Shown in pieces: positions 47,590 to 58,800 of a DNA stretch of 64,000 bases; within the stretch, counting starts at the first letter, position 1; each line of letters begins with the position of its first letter. Under the pieces are notes generated by a model. That model did not search any database, was not told the origin of the DNA, and saw only the letters and a program-made list of their open reading frames with translations. Source of the stretch: Leptobrachium leishanense. Its lineage: Eukaryota > Chordata > Amphibia > Anura > Megophryidae. Position numbers and translations under genes: made by a program. The stretch spans positions 55,846,881 to 55,910,880 of the forward strand of contig CM019063.1 of the NCBI GenBank assembly GCA_009667805.1, in the 5' to 3' direction.

Positions 47590-47843
47590 TTGAGGGGACC
47601 CAGATGCCGGGCAGCGCGGGAGTGCCTGCCCGGTCCTGAGTCCGTCCTGTTGAAGGTGATGCGGCTGCGTGGCGTGCGTGCGCAGGTCACGCGGTCCGGC
47701 TAGTCAGGTGGTACAGAGACTCAGTACCACCTGATTAGCCGGACCACGTGACCGGCTGCGCCTGCACGCAGCCGCTTCCCTTTAACAGGACGGACTCTTC
47801 AGGACCGGGCAGGCACTCCCGTGCTGCCCGGCATCTGGGTCCC
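47590..47843. repeat. Long hairpin (about 120-bp arms)
   Basis: An inverted repeat centred at about 47720. The inner stem GGCTAGTCAGGTGGTAC pairs with GTACCACCTGATTAGCC, and pairing continues outward through 'caggtcacgcggtccgg' and 'gtgcctgcccggtcctgagt'. Both arms end near 'gatgccgggcagc'. Confidence 0.88.
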
Positions 47844-48044
47844 CGGCTCAAATCTCGGGGGGGGGGCAATTGCCCCGTTGCCCCCCCCGCTGGATCCGCC
47901 CCTGCTCGCGTTAGACTTTAATGCGCATCGTTTGCGCGAACGTCGTAATTTGACGGTCAGCGCGAAGAGTTTTCCCCTCGCGTTAATGCGTTTTTGCGCA
48001 CGCGCACATTTTTGAGCGAAGAATGTACTAGAGCCCTAAACTGG

Positions 48045-48610
48045 GGTGGGACCAGTTTGCGCCTCTCAGCTTGCACAGGTTTACTGTATGCTGCGTCTCC
48101 TATCCTTAACATGGGGAGCGCAATCTATGATTACCATCTCGACAAGTGAGGTAATACAAGGTGCCGGCACAAATTACTGACAGGACACAAAATTACGAAT
48201 ATTACCACCTTCTAAAAGCTGGTGTTAAATTATTTTGCATTTGCAGAATCATTTAACACACTCCAAATCCCCCCTAAAAATCCCATACTTACCTCATCCT
48301 CCCGTGGCGAAAAGGGTGGCCCCATCTGCCACTTCTTGTCGCCAGGAGCAGAGTGAGACTGGGAACAAATAGTTCTTAGTCTCCCTCCACGGATCACTCT
48401 GCGATCTCGTGGCCCAGAAGCGCAAAGAGTTACTGCGGGGATCAGGGAGGTTAGTGGTGCGTTCCGGGGTGAGGTGCTGAGATAACATCGTATTCCGTGG
48501 AAGGTGCTAACATGGAGACGGTAAGGGAAAATCTTCAAGTGCATATTATTCTGTTTACCCTCTCCATGTTAGCGTTCGGAATGGAATATAGCCCTCAGTA
48601 TGGTAAACAG
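48045..48610. mobile_element. MITE family F copy, diverged
   Basis: Shares 'cttaacatggggagcgcaa' and the CpG-rich block around 48290-48440 with 62993-63690, at low similarity. The ends are unclear. It may be an old relative of family C. Confidence 0.45.
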
Positions 48611-49241
48611 GGCATTTCCTTAACATGACTCCACTGAAATGTGCATTGAAAAAAAGGGATACTATTTTGCAAACAACCTGCCATTGTAGGAAAAGGACTA
48701 TATTAGTACACGTTTAAAAAAAGGAAACAAAAATAAATGACTTTAAGGTAATTTAATGTGATAAGTTTAAAAATATACATATCTGAAAACTATCGTAGAA
48801 TGGAATAACGGGATAAAAATCTAGAACTATTATTAAACAGATCACTCATCAAGTTAAGAATAAAATCAATTAGCAAGAGTTATTTTTTGTATATAGAGTG
48901 TTTATTGAGAACAGGGCGTTGAACGTTCTCCTTCACTTGATTGCACACGCCTCGCGTTATGAAGAATTCCATGAATATCCTAGAAAAAGCACAAAAGTAA
49001 ATCCATGCGTAGGAATCTGCCAAGTTACTTTAAATTTCATATATTCAATAGCAAAGCAATCCTTGTAAATAAAAGTCATATAGGAGAACACAACAGGAAC
49101 AAACAGGAAGCGGGTGCACATTTCCAAAAGAAAAACCTGTTTAATGTAAGCATGAGCATGGGTTAGAATCACAATGACTTGTGTATATTCAGTAAGTGTC
49201 TGCACTGAGTGGATCACATGTTTCTTCTTCTAAAACACTAC
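48611..49241. other. Spacer around the last cluster 1 exon
   Basis: AT-rich. Only the exon at 48902-48979 was recognised. Confidence 0.4.
48902..48979 (-). CDS. Host gene terminal exon, cluster 1, unknown protein
   Basis: Minus strand. The acceptor 'gtgctttttctag' precedes 48979. In phase 0 the exon reads 25 codons (DIHGILHNARRVQSSEGE…) to a TAA at 48904-48902. AATAAA on the same strand overlaps the stop (48906-48901), leaving almost no 3' UTR. The phase agrees with the exon at 51004-51126. Short coding length makes it the weakest exon of the cluster. A different frame is open for longer but does not fit the upstream phase. Confidence 0.45.
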   Translation of the reverse strand, partial: DIHGILHNARRVQSSEGERSTPCSQ

Positions 49242-49970
49242 GGGCACTATTACACTCTTCGCGCACAATTTTGCACGTGCGCAAAAACGCATTAACGCGA
49301 GGGGAAAAACCCTTTGCGCAGAACGTCGTATTACAATGTCTGCACAAAAAATGCGCGTTAACGTCGACCGCTGGTGAACCTGCGCGAAGCCATTGTGAGT
49401 GTAATGTACTTTGCGCGTCCTATACTTAACATTGTGAGCGCAAATGCGTTCGTGCGCTGGTATGCGGATGGTATTACAATCTGTGCGCAAATTTTATCAG
49501 GCAACGTTTGCGCGCATAATTTTAATGTCTTTGAAAAGCTGGTGGTAACGGCAAATCTGAACATCCTGGCTGAAACCAAATACACCAGCCCAAAAAAAAC
49601 AATACAGCAAAGTATAGTTACACATTCTACACATACCCAAACAATAAAATTGAGTGGTTGTGCGTGTTTTTATTATTGCTGCAGCATATATACTCAGATT
49701 GATTTTGACAGGCGCAAAAACTGAACGGGAGACAATTGTGGTTCTTAATTCAGATTGGCTGAATCGCGTGAAAAAACACCGATTTCTGCGCGCAGCGTTA
49801 ATGTGCGCGAGTTTCTGCGTGTCTTTTTTACGCACAGTATTTTTTGACGGATGGAAAAATGCATTCGGATTGTAATACCAGGGTTAATTTACGCTTGTTA
49901 ACGTTTAACGCTGCGTGCTAAAAAAATAGTGCTGCGCGTGCGCTTTTGCGCGAAGAATGTAATAGAGCCC
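49242..49970. mobile_element. MITE family C copy, uninterrupted
   Basis: Ends GGGCACTATTACACTCTTC and GAATGTAATAGAGCCC. Flanking triplets TAC and TAT differ by one base. The interior is the reverse of the copy at 15809 (for example 'ttaacattgtgagcgcaaatg'). Confidence 0.85.
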
Positions 49971-51003
49971 TATGAAAGGGTAGTATAGGCTACAGCACTT
50001 TGTAGTACCTGGATGTGTAGTCACCGGAGTACCTCAATAGTAGAAATGAAATTGCAGACATTCAACACCAAGATTCAGTCTGAGAAAATCTTTATTCCAC
50101 CGAAGTGCATCTGGGCAACGTTTCGATCCAACATTCGGGTCTTTTTCAAGCATATGATGCAAGTGAATTACACTTCACTTGGACCTTGGGTTTTGCAATG
50201 ACCTGCTGATTGGATCGAAATGTTACCCAGGCCAATTTCGGTGGAGTAAAGATTCTCCACATCTGAACCCTGGTGTTTCAGGTCTTCAGTTTTGTTCCTT
50301 CTCCTTAAAACAAGCCTAACAAAAAAGAAAACCTGAACATAAGCTTCACAGAGCCGGCTGGAACAATGATTTGCAACCACTGCTTTCAGAATTCAGTTAA
50401 CCAGTACTGATAGCATGTTACCGACTGGATTCCATTTGCCTTCATAGGACATCAGGCATTTCCCAAATATTTATGCCCCCAAATACTTAATCCTAACAAT
50501 GGGCCCTATTCCATGGCTGCCGCAAAACAGGAGATGGTAAAAGATCTGTGTCAGCTGATTTTCCTTACCGTTTCCCTTTAAGGTACCCATTCCGGGGTAG
50601 ACGCAGCTTACACATTTTATGGAATAATAATGATATTACCATTGATTAGTGTTGTTTGCATTAACTTTGTTGAGTTTGTAAGGTTGTTTGCAGCAATGAT
50701 AAACATCGTTCAATTAATGGATAACCCCCTTGGTGTTGAAACATTACGTCACATTCAGCAAATGCACCAATAAAATATAATTGCTGATGGTGATGGAGAA
50801 GTGCCGTGTTTTTGTATTCAGTGGTAAGAGGACATTCTAAAAGTGGAGTCTGAGCACGGAGCTCTTTAGGAACACTTCTTGTTTTGGGGTTTGTTTTTTT
50901 TGCTAAACTTGTTTTGTCACGCTGTTGGTTCTACTTACCCATCTTATACTGCAGGAAATGTTGCTGTGGGATAAATGATGATTAAAAGTAAATGAAAACT
51001 TAC
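49971..51003. other. Spacer with an inverted-repeat pair
   Basis: 50066-50131 and 50212-50281 are imperfect inverted copies ('cagtctgagaaaatctttattccaccgaag…cgtttcgatcca' and its reverse). Each holds a CGAAACGTT or close relative, with a hairpin on its 5' side in the sense direction, like the motif at 28862. No gene seen. Confidence 0.5.
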
Positions 51004-51126
51004 AGGGAGTTTAAAGAGTTGACAATTTTCTACCAGGTCCTGGAAGGCCGGGTGCTTCATTAGAGTCTCAACGGCGATAGGTTCCAAAATTTCAGTATTA
51101 AACTCACTGAAGATGTGTTTGATGCT
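51004..51126 (-). CDS. Host gene exon, cluster 1 (third seen exon), unknown protein
   Basis: Minus strand, 123 nt, phase 0 on both sides. The acceptor is 'tttttgttttctag' and the donor is CCT followed by GTAAGTTTTC, both strong. Only one of three frames is open, giving 41 codons: IKHIFSEFNTEILEPIAVE, TLMKHPAFQDLVENCQLFKL. It looks amphipathic and helical. I do not recognise the family. The same phase as the exon at 53987 supports one transcript. It lies in unique sequence between transposons. Confidence 0.75.
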
Positions 51127-52015
51127 CTAGAAAACAAAAAACGGACAAGGATGGCATTGTTATTTCATATGCAAAAAATAAATTAATCAGTGTACAAAGG
51201 ACTCGGCCTTAGCTGTATTAGTGGAGGCACGTCCATAGGGCGGAGGGGGCAGCTCCCTACAAATATTTTTAAACTTTACAATTTTTTTCCTGTTTTATTT
51301 TATTTTGTGTCAGTTAACACGTGCCTGATTGATAAAATGTCTTCTGTCCATTTAAGCAGTGTCATGTCTCCTCAACTGTTGCTAGGCAGACTAAAAAAAA
51401 AAAAAGATAGATAATCTGATCATTTTGTCTTGGACACTACACAAAATCTTATAGGGGCTCTATGGGAGGCCGGAAGAATCACAGACCACAACAGTATTCA
51501 AGATCCCTGCTGCTGGCTATTTGAGCTCTGGTGGGCGTCAAAAGGGGCCAAAGCTAGCATCTGAGGCTTCAAAAGGCAGAATTTTATGCAAACTTTCTGG
51601 GGTTATTCACTTGTCTCTGTTGTTTAAAAGATACTACGATTTACATAAACTCTAACTAGATTACTTGTGAATTACAAATAAAACCATATTATAAAACACA
51701 TGCTACTGTTTTTTTTCTTTGTTTTAAGTAATTGCATGTAAAAAGGAAAAATTACGTTTTTTTAGCCTCCCGTTTCTATTTTGTTGATTTTTCCCATGAT
51801 GCAACATTTACCAATATCTGTGGAAAGGTTTTTTTTTTCTTCTTCTGTGGTTTATATAATCTATAGTATTTAACAGTTAATGAGATGGAGAAGGGCATGT
51901 TTAGATAAGACTGCAGGGTTCTCTAAGTACTCGAGATAAGAGCTGGCAACTGAATGAGATAAAACAGGGAGCTTAAAAATCTTCTAATCTATCCATTGGT
52001 GCTGTCAGTTACAGT

Positions 52016-53035
52016 TACACGTATTTATAAAGCGCCAACAAATTTCTTAGCGCTGTTCAAATGGAGAAACTGAATAACAAATAAACATACACGTACACAC
52101 ATGGAACAGACAGTGGGAGGTCCCTGCTCAAGAGCCTACAGTCTAAAAGGAGAGGGGCGACCCATTAGGTGAGGGTAAATAGAGTATGTGAAGTAGCGAG
52201 TTGCATGCTGAATGGGAAGAGGAGCAAGAAGTGTACAGTGTGGGATCATAGAGTGAGCCGATAGGCTTCTCTAAAGTAATGTGTTTTCAGAGACGTCTTG
52301 AATGACTGGAGAGACAGGGAGAGTCTGATGTTGCGGGGAAGGGAGTTCCATAAAAAGGGGGCAGCTCGGGAGAAGTCCTGAAGGCAAGAGTTGGGGGTGC
52401 GGGTACGTGGAACTGATAACGTCAGATCATTGTCAGAGCGAAGTGGGCGGGACGTGATATACCTGCTAATAAGGGAGGAGATGTAGGCAGGGGCGCGGTT
52501 ATGGAGAGCTTTGTACGTGAGCACCAGTATTTTGAATTGGATTCTAAAGGAGACAGGAAGCCAGTGTAGAGATTGACAAAGGGGGGAGGTGTGAGAGGTG
52601 CGGGAGGTGAGGTGTATGAGTTTGGCACCAGCATTCATTACAGACTGCAGAGGCAGAATCTGGGATCTCTTAAGGCCAGAGAGAAGGAGGTTACAGTAGT
52701 CAAGGCAGGAGATAGAGCTTGGATGAGCATTTTAGTAGAGTCCTGATTAAGAAAGGGACGGATGCATGCAATGTTTTTTTAGGTGGAAATAGCAGGATTT
52801 GGTTAGTGACTGAATGTGAGGAGTGAAGGAGAGATGAGAGTCTAAGTGGACACAGAGGCAACGAGCCTGAGAGATGTAATGGTGGCACCATTCACCTGAA
52901 GGGAAATGGGTGCAGGAATGTTAGTTTAGAGGAAGGGAAGACGAGAAGTTCAGTTTTAGAGAGGTTAAGCAGAGAAAAGGAGGTTACAGTAGTCAAGGCA
53001 GGAGATAATAGGAGCTTAGATGAGCACTTAAGCAG
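52016..53035 (-). pseudogene. Rex1-like LINE, 5'-truncated
   Basis: The minus-strand frame from about 52725 to 52246 encodes the C-terminal part of the polymerase: ISCLDYCNLLLSGL, LHWLPVSFRIQFKILVLTYK, LWNSLPRNIRLS and the end FREAYRLTL. It is the same family as 4636-5342. Its 3' UTR runs to 'gctttataaatacg' at about 52020. Upstream of 52725 the frame is broken. A 'ggttacagtagtcaaggcaggagata' segment occurs twice (about 52690 and 52982), a local duplication. Confidence 0.8.
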
Positions 53036-53144
53036 ACCTTTGAAAACATCCCACACAATACAATGATGTGAGTTAGTGACTGACCCATAGACTCCATTCT
53101 ATGACCAAAGCCACACAGTGAGGAGCAAGTGATGTAAAGATACT

Positions 53145-53323
53145 CAGGGTTATTCAGAGAGAGTGAAAAGCAGGAGAATGACTGGAGAATGAAAAATATT
53201 AGGTCAAACTAGCCGATTTGCAAAGTGAGATGAAAGGGAGAATTTTTCTGGTTTGGCTATTTTGACCTAGAATTTTTCATTCACCAGTCATTCTCCTGCT
53301 TTTCACGCTCTCTGAATAACCCT
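53145..53323. mobile_element. MITE family B, complete palindrome (179 bp)
   Basis: Ends CAGGGTTATTCAGAGAG and CTCTCTGAATAACCCTG are a perfect inverted pair. The arms pair through 'aaaagcaggagaatgactgg'. Confidence 0.9.
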
Positions 53324-53567
53324 GTGTGGTGTGTGTGGGGCGGGGGGGGGGGGCGGCAGTTTACAACACAAAAGATCACACAATGGATGCCCCCAGTGAC
53401 ACATATAGAGGAAAATATCACACAATGGATGCACCCAGTGACACATATAGAGGAAAATATTTTCTTAACTAAACAAACAAGAGAAAAACAAATCACATGT
53501 AAGATATCGGCAACATAAAATAAACACAATAAGGACATTTCGTTTTTTGGTGGTAGCGGACCTTTAA

Positions 53568-53986
53568 CATTTGTATGAACAATGGTAAAAATCCCCGTGA
53601 TTAGTAAATAACCCCCTTAGAGATATTAGGCAAAGCAGCAAGATCTCCAAAACAGTCTCCTTATCACCTTAGTGAAATCAAACGAAACAGGAGGAGTAAA
53701 CAGTGGCCATCACATTCAATGGAAATCTGTCGAGCACTGTGCACACGATCAGTTGAGCGAATATCGATGTTCCAAGTATTGCAGATCAGCCTGTGACTCG
53801 ATGCCACATGGAGCGGTGTGTGCGCATCTGGTTTTCCACTCATTCTGCTTCCTCCAGTTTTAGATTTAAAATTTCGTCTTATTATTAATGATTTTACAAA
53901 TAAAATAAAGTTGTTGTTTGATATCTTGCTGGGACCTCCCTGTAATTGTTACAGCTGCTAAAGCTATTTGATCAAGCTGTCTTTAC
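53568..53986. other. Intronic spacer
   Basis: No repeat or further exon recognised. Confidence 0.4.
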
Positions 53987-54163
53987 CTTGCTGCAGTCAC
54001 CTGTCTGTTCGTGCAGCGCGCTGAATCTGTGGTTATCGCCGTCTTTACTAGCTCCATGCTCAAACACACACAGGACTTCCTCTAGGGAAATAGTTGCTTC
54101 TGCTGTGTTCTGCACTGATTCCTCTTCCATCCCGCCATGCTCAGGGTCCATCGAAGGGAGAGA
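53987..54163 (-). CDS. Host gene exon, cluster 1 (second seen exon), unknown protein
   Basis: Minus strand, 177 nt, phase 0 on both sides. The acceptor is 'ttcatattttcag' and the donor is AAG followed by GTAAAG. 59 codons without a stop: SLPSMDPEHGGMEEESVQN, AEATISLEEVLCVFEHGAS, FSALHEQTGDCSK. The composition is acidic and polar, likely a disordered linker. No domain recognised. It sits in unique sequence 96 bp from the family E MITE that received the second Gypsy element. Confidence 0.7.
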
Positions 54164-54299
54164 CTGAAAATATGAATGCATGGTGCGTTATTTCACTTAC
54201 ATTTTAAGCAGCACTTCAGTGAAGGAAATACAAATAATGTAGCACAGAGGTTAAAACCTTAAAGGGACACTACCACGGAGATCAGCTGGAACTAGATTA

Positions 54300-54346
54300 T
54301 TATTATTCTTTATTATAAAGTGCCGGCATATTCCGGAGCGCTGACA
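54300..54346 (-). mobile_element. 47-bp LINE tail insertion
   Basis: A Rex1-like 3' tail ('gcactttataataaagaataa' on the minus strand) is flanked by the 6-bp duplication AGATTA (54294-54299 and 54347-54352). It is an extremely short, 5'-truncated retrotransposition. Confidence 0.75.
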
Positions 54347-54895
54347 AGATTATTTGAGCATTACAAATAAAACACCTTATAAAACACATTTTAAAACACA
54401 TGCTGCTGTTTTTTTTCTTTGTTTGAAGTAATTGTATGTAAAAAGGAAAAATAAAGTTTGTTTTTTATCTCCTGTTTCCATTTTGACGATTTTTCCTATG
54501 ATGCAACATTTACCAAAATCTGTGCAAAAGTTTTAATTTACTGCAGTGGTTTAGCTTCTCCAGTATTTAACGGTAAGTGGAGTGGAGGAGGGAATGTGTA
54601 CATAAGGCTATTGTTCTCCAGGCTACCTCAGATAAGAGCTGGCAGCTGAATGAGATAAGACTGGGAGCATAAAAGAATTCTAATCTTCCCCTCCTGGTGA
54701 TGTCCTTTGAATACATCCCACACAATACAATGATGTGAGTCACATAGACTCCATTCTATGGCTAAAGCCACACGGTGAGGAGCAAGTGATGGAAAGATGG
54801 TGTGGGGGGAGGGACACATTTTTCAACACAACAGATCACACAATAAATGCACCCAGTGACACATATAGAGGAAAAGATATTCTTAGCTAAACATG

Positions 54896-55804
54896 TGTAT
54901 CGCTCACTCCCGGAGGAGCCGCTGAATTTAAACCTCGGGAATAAATATACACCAGCACTGTTGTGGATTTTATACGTTATATAGTTTACTGATCTCAAAT
55001 AAACTGGCATATATAAAGCAGAACGGTATACATATATATTTATAGGTGTTCGTAATGCGAGAAACGCGTAGCGGAAAAAGAAAATAGATATTAACCCCTT
55101 CGTTGTTGGAATGTGAGTCCCGTACAGGTTGTGTCCCAGAAAGGTGTACGTGTATGCGTGTGTTGGTACCCGGGTACAAGATTCAACTGGCAAGTGAATA
55201 ATTTACAGGTGTCTTCGACTAGTCACGTTGGGGCCCTGTAGGTTTAGACAAACTTGCAGCGTGCTTTATTATTTTTACTGTGGCCGGGAAGGCCTCTCAC
55301 CCATCCGCCAGATACTCTGCGCTCTGCTCGACCCAGGACGTCTCTCCGCTTGGCTTGACTGGAACTCTGTGCCACCAGATCCGCTTGTCTTGTCTGTCTG
55401 TTTCTGCCACAAGATGCTCAGCTCACCACCTGCACTCCCATTAGGTCATCTGCGGTCTCCTAACTTGGGGTCCTTCAGCTACTCTGTATCTGTATAAACT
55501 TATCAGCAGTGGATCGCTAGGTCTCTGACAAGTAATGTGAACCGATCTCCAGCTCCGCAAGGCCGCACCTGCGCTCCGGCCTGGTCACGATCGTTGTCTG
55601 TCTCACGTGCGTCTTGCTCTCTTGCTCCTCGGCGCGCTCTGGGTTTCCCCTGCACGAGGCTGCGGATGTAAGTCTGTTTCTCCCCACCCACTTCCGGTTC
55701 CCGGCGCAAAGCATGCTGGAAAACGTAGTCCCATTGTCCAGTGTCTCTTACATTGCGCTTAAAAAATAAGTACTACAGCAACAGTGTTTTAAACCAGCGC
55801 TACA
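54896..55804 (-). repeat. 3' LTR of the PNMA-Gag Gypsy element
   Basis: 909 bp. Lacks a block of about 18 bp near 54946 and has a different short segment near 55762 compared with the other LTR. Contains 'gcgagaaacgcgtagcgg', a palindromic word resembling the hammerhead-like motifs. Confidence 0.92.
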
Positions 55805-55816
55805 CTCTCCCCCTCC

Positions 55817-58800
55817 TAGAACTCTTGGGCCTCTCCAAGGAGGTATAACAGTTGCATTACATTTCAACATAACATTAGGCGACATATACAGGCTCAGCAG
55901 CAAGCATACAATGGGTTAGATACACTTCCTCAAGTTGACTCATGCTTCTGACCACCTCAGCTAACATAGCAGACACTTCGGGCAACCTTCGCACCGTGGT
56001 AACAGCCTCTTCAGTGCTATGTCCTGGTGAGTCGTAGGTGAGTCTTTGAGGGGGTCAGACAGAACGTTTTGGCTCGGGCTCAATCAGTTCCTCTTCAGGT
56101 GGAAGTACTACAGGTGCGGGTTCAGTTCTTTCATCCACAGCTGGAACAGACATCTCTTCGGAGTATGATCCTTCCAGTGAAGGCATGGAACTGTAATCAT
56201 AAGATGCGGCCTCAGGAACTACAGGAATCTCAGAAGTCTCGGGAACTTCCAATTGGAATTCAGGAGCCTCAGGTTACTTTCCCAACGTTCAGGAACTGGA
56301 ATGACCTCTTCAGGCTCTGGTGAGCGCACCCAGTCCAGACAAAAGCTTTCTTCCTCACTGTCTCCTTCACTCTCTTCAACAACCCGTGTCTGCTGAGACC
56401 GAGTAACGGGAGTTAAGCGTGGAGCAGGCGGGTTAGGCAGAGAAAGTTTGTCACCAACTGGTATCCTTACAGCCTCTCTCAAAGGTAGCAGATGATTCCG
56501 GTGCCAGTTTTTAAGAGGCCCAGCCTTTCCATTCGGTCGGATTTGGTAAACTGGCAGACCCGGCAGTTGCTTGCAGACAATGTAGACCTGAGAACTCCAT
56601 CTATCCGCCAACTTATGCCTTGCAGCAGCACCCAAGTTCTTCAACAAAACCCTATCACCGGGTTGTAGATCCTGTATCCGAACTTTCAAATCATAGTTAC
56701 GCTTATTCCTCTGTTCCCTGTTTCCTGAGGTCAAACGGGCCTGTTCAAACGCAGAGGCCAAGTTCTTCCGAAGTCTATCCACATAATTTCTGTGAGAAGC
56801 TACCAACGTCTGGTCCAGAGATAGCCCAAACGCCAAATCAACCGGCAGTCGAGCTTCTCTTCCGAACATAAGACGGTACGGTGAGTATCCAGTAGCGTCA
56901 CTCTCCGTACTGTTGTATGCATGTACTAGCGTAGCTATGTGACAACTCCAGCTCTGTTTCTCTCTGTTTGACAGTGTCCCCAAAATGTTTAGCAGCATGC
57001 AATTGAACCTTTCGGGTTGAGCATCACCTTGAGGGTGATATGGTGTAGTTCGGGTCTTCTGAATTCCCAACAGGTCCAGTAATTGCCCAACAAGCCGGCT
57101 TTCAAAGTCTCTACCCTGATCAGAGTGTATCCTCCTTGGTAGGCCATAGTGAACAAATAACTTTTCCATTAGAACCTTCGCTACCATAGGAGCACGTTGG
57201 TCTTTCATGGAAAAATCTTGGGCATAACGTGTGAAATGATCAGTCACTACTAGAATATTTACCTGCCCACTAGCATCCGGCTCTAAACACAGGAAATCAA
57301 TGCACACCAAATCCATGGGTCCTTGACTTTGTAGGTGGCTCATTGGAGCAGTTCGGGTCTGTAGGGTCTTCCTTTGGATACACCTCAGACATGAATGGCA
57401 GTAACTTTCCACTTCAGCTCTCATGCAGGGCCAATAGAATCTGTCTCGCACCAGCTTAAAAGTTCTCTCTGCACCTAAATGTCCATGTTCATCGTGTAAT
57501 GACCGCAGCACATCCTCTCTGTGCTTAGTGGGAAGGAACAACTGTTTGGTCTCTTCAGCATTGTTCGAGGGGCCCCTTCGGTAGACCACCCCATCCAATA
57601 TCTTCAATCGTTCCCACTCTTTATATACCAATCTGGCCCCATCTGGGGAATTCGTCAGAAGAATCTCCCGTTGGTTCGCGTTCAGGGCCTTCGCGGTTAA
57701 TGCAATCAAAGGGTCTTCAGCCTGATCAGCTCTCAGGTCCTGTTTTGAAAAAGTAGGCAAACTTTCATCCCTCAGCTGCGTAGGAGTACAATAGAACTCT
57801 GGAACAGCCGCAGCCATAACTCCTATGGCTTCCGCTTCAATCCCTCCCTTGACCCGGCGCTCCGCTCCTTGGCATAAAGCTTGCACCCCATCTGGAGTTA
57901 ACTTAGTCCACTCTGTAATGTAGGGTCTCCTCGACAAAGCATCGGCATCTCGATTATTCACCTCAGGGCGATACTTCAGGCTGAACCGAAACCCTGACAG
58001 AGCAGCCAACCACCGATGTCCCGTGGCGTCCAGCTTCGCAGTAGTAAGGACGTAGGTAAGAGGATTGTTATCCGTCTTTATCACAAATTCGGCTCCATAC
58101 AGATAGTCTTTTAGCTTATCTACCACTGCCCACTTCAAGGCTAGAAACTCCAACTTGTGGGTAGGATAGTTCTTTTCCGAGGGCGTAAGGCTCCGGCTCA
58201 CATACGCTACAGGCCTCAGCAATCCACCATACTGTTGGTACAGGACTCTCCCTAAACCTTCTCTACTGGCATCTACATGCAGTTCGTATGGCTTGTGAGG
58301 ATCCGCGTAAGCCAAGACAGGAGCTTGAGTTAGACTCTCAGCTTCACGAAAGCACCTTCGCATTGACTAGTCCATTCTCCCTGGATAGATTCTCGAGCCT
58401 TCCTTGGCCCTTGAGCCGACGAATTTCGGTCAGAGGCCTTGTGGCCTTCTTCTGCGTCTTCTTTCTGTAGGAGCTTGTTCAGTGGTTGAGCTATCTTGGC
58501 AAATCCTCCTACAAATCTTCGATAATAGGAGCAGAACCCCAAGAAAGATCTAAGTTCAGTAACATTTCGGGGTCTAGGCCAGGAAACTACGGCTTCCAAC
58601 TTCCGAGGATCTGTCGAAACGCCTTCTGCTGAAACCACATGTCCCAGATATGTAAGCAGAATTGACATTTCTCCAGAGACAATTTGAACCCCTCTTCATG
58701 GAGCCTCTTCAAGACATTCTCCAACCGCTGTTCAAGTTCTTCCAGAGTCTTCCCGATCACAATAATATCATCCAGATACACTAATACTTCGATCAGGTTC

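Larger units (their letters stand above)
46611..47904. mobile_element. Non-autonomous hAT transposon with two minisatellites and a hairpin
   Basis: Ends CAGGGGCGGATCCAG and CTGGATCCGCCCCTG are a perfect 15-bp inverted pair. A perfect 8-bp duplication CTCGCGTT is at 46603-46610 and 47905-47912. 1294 bp, no transposase. Confidence 0.95.
46061..48036. mobile_element. MITE family C copy split by a hAT element
   Basis: Ends AGGCTCTATTACATTCT and AATGTACTAGAGCCC, with a TAA duplication at 46058-46060 and 48037-48039. Its interior matches the copies at 15809 and 49242. A hAT element interrupts it at 46611-47904. Confidence 0.85.
51624..53567 (+). mobile_element. MITE family E copy with two insertions
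   Basis: Runs from TTAA at 51624 to TTAA at 53564, with the inverted end 'ggtggtagcggacc'. Contains a reverse-oriented Rex1-like LINE (52016-53035) and a family B MITE (53145-53323). A 44-bp duplication with 'acccagtgacacatatagagg' lies at 53375-53460. Confidence 0.8.

Noticed and set aside
46932..47703. 235-250 codon frames of repeated HGFAPAHGFA
   Set aside because: Produced by the 17-19 bp minisatellite inside a hAT element; no start context, splice site or conserved domain.
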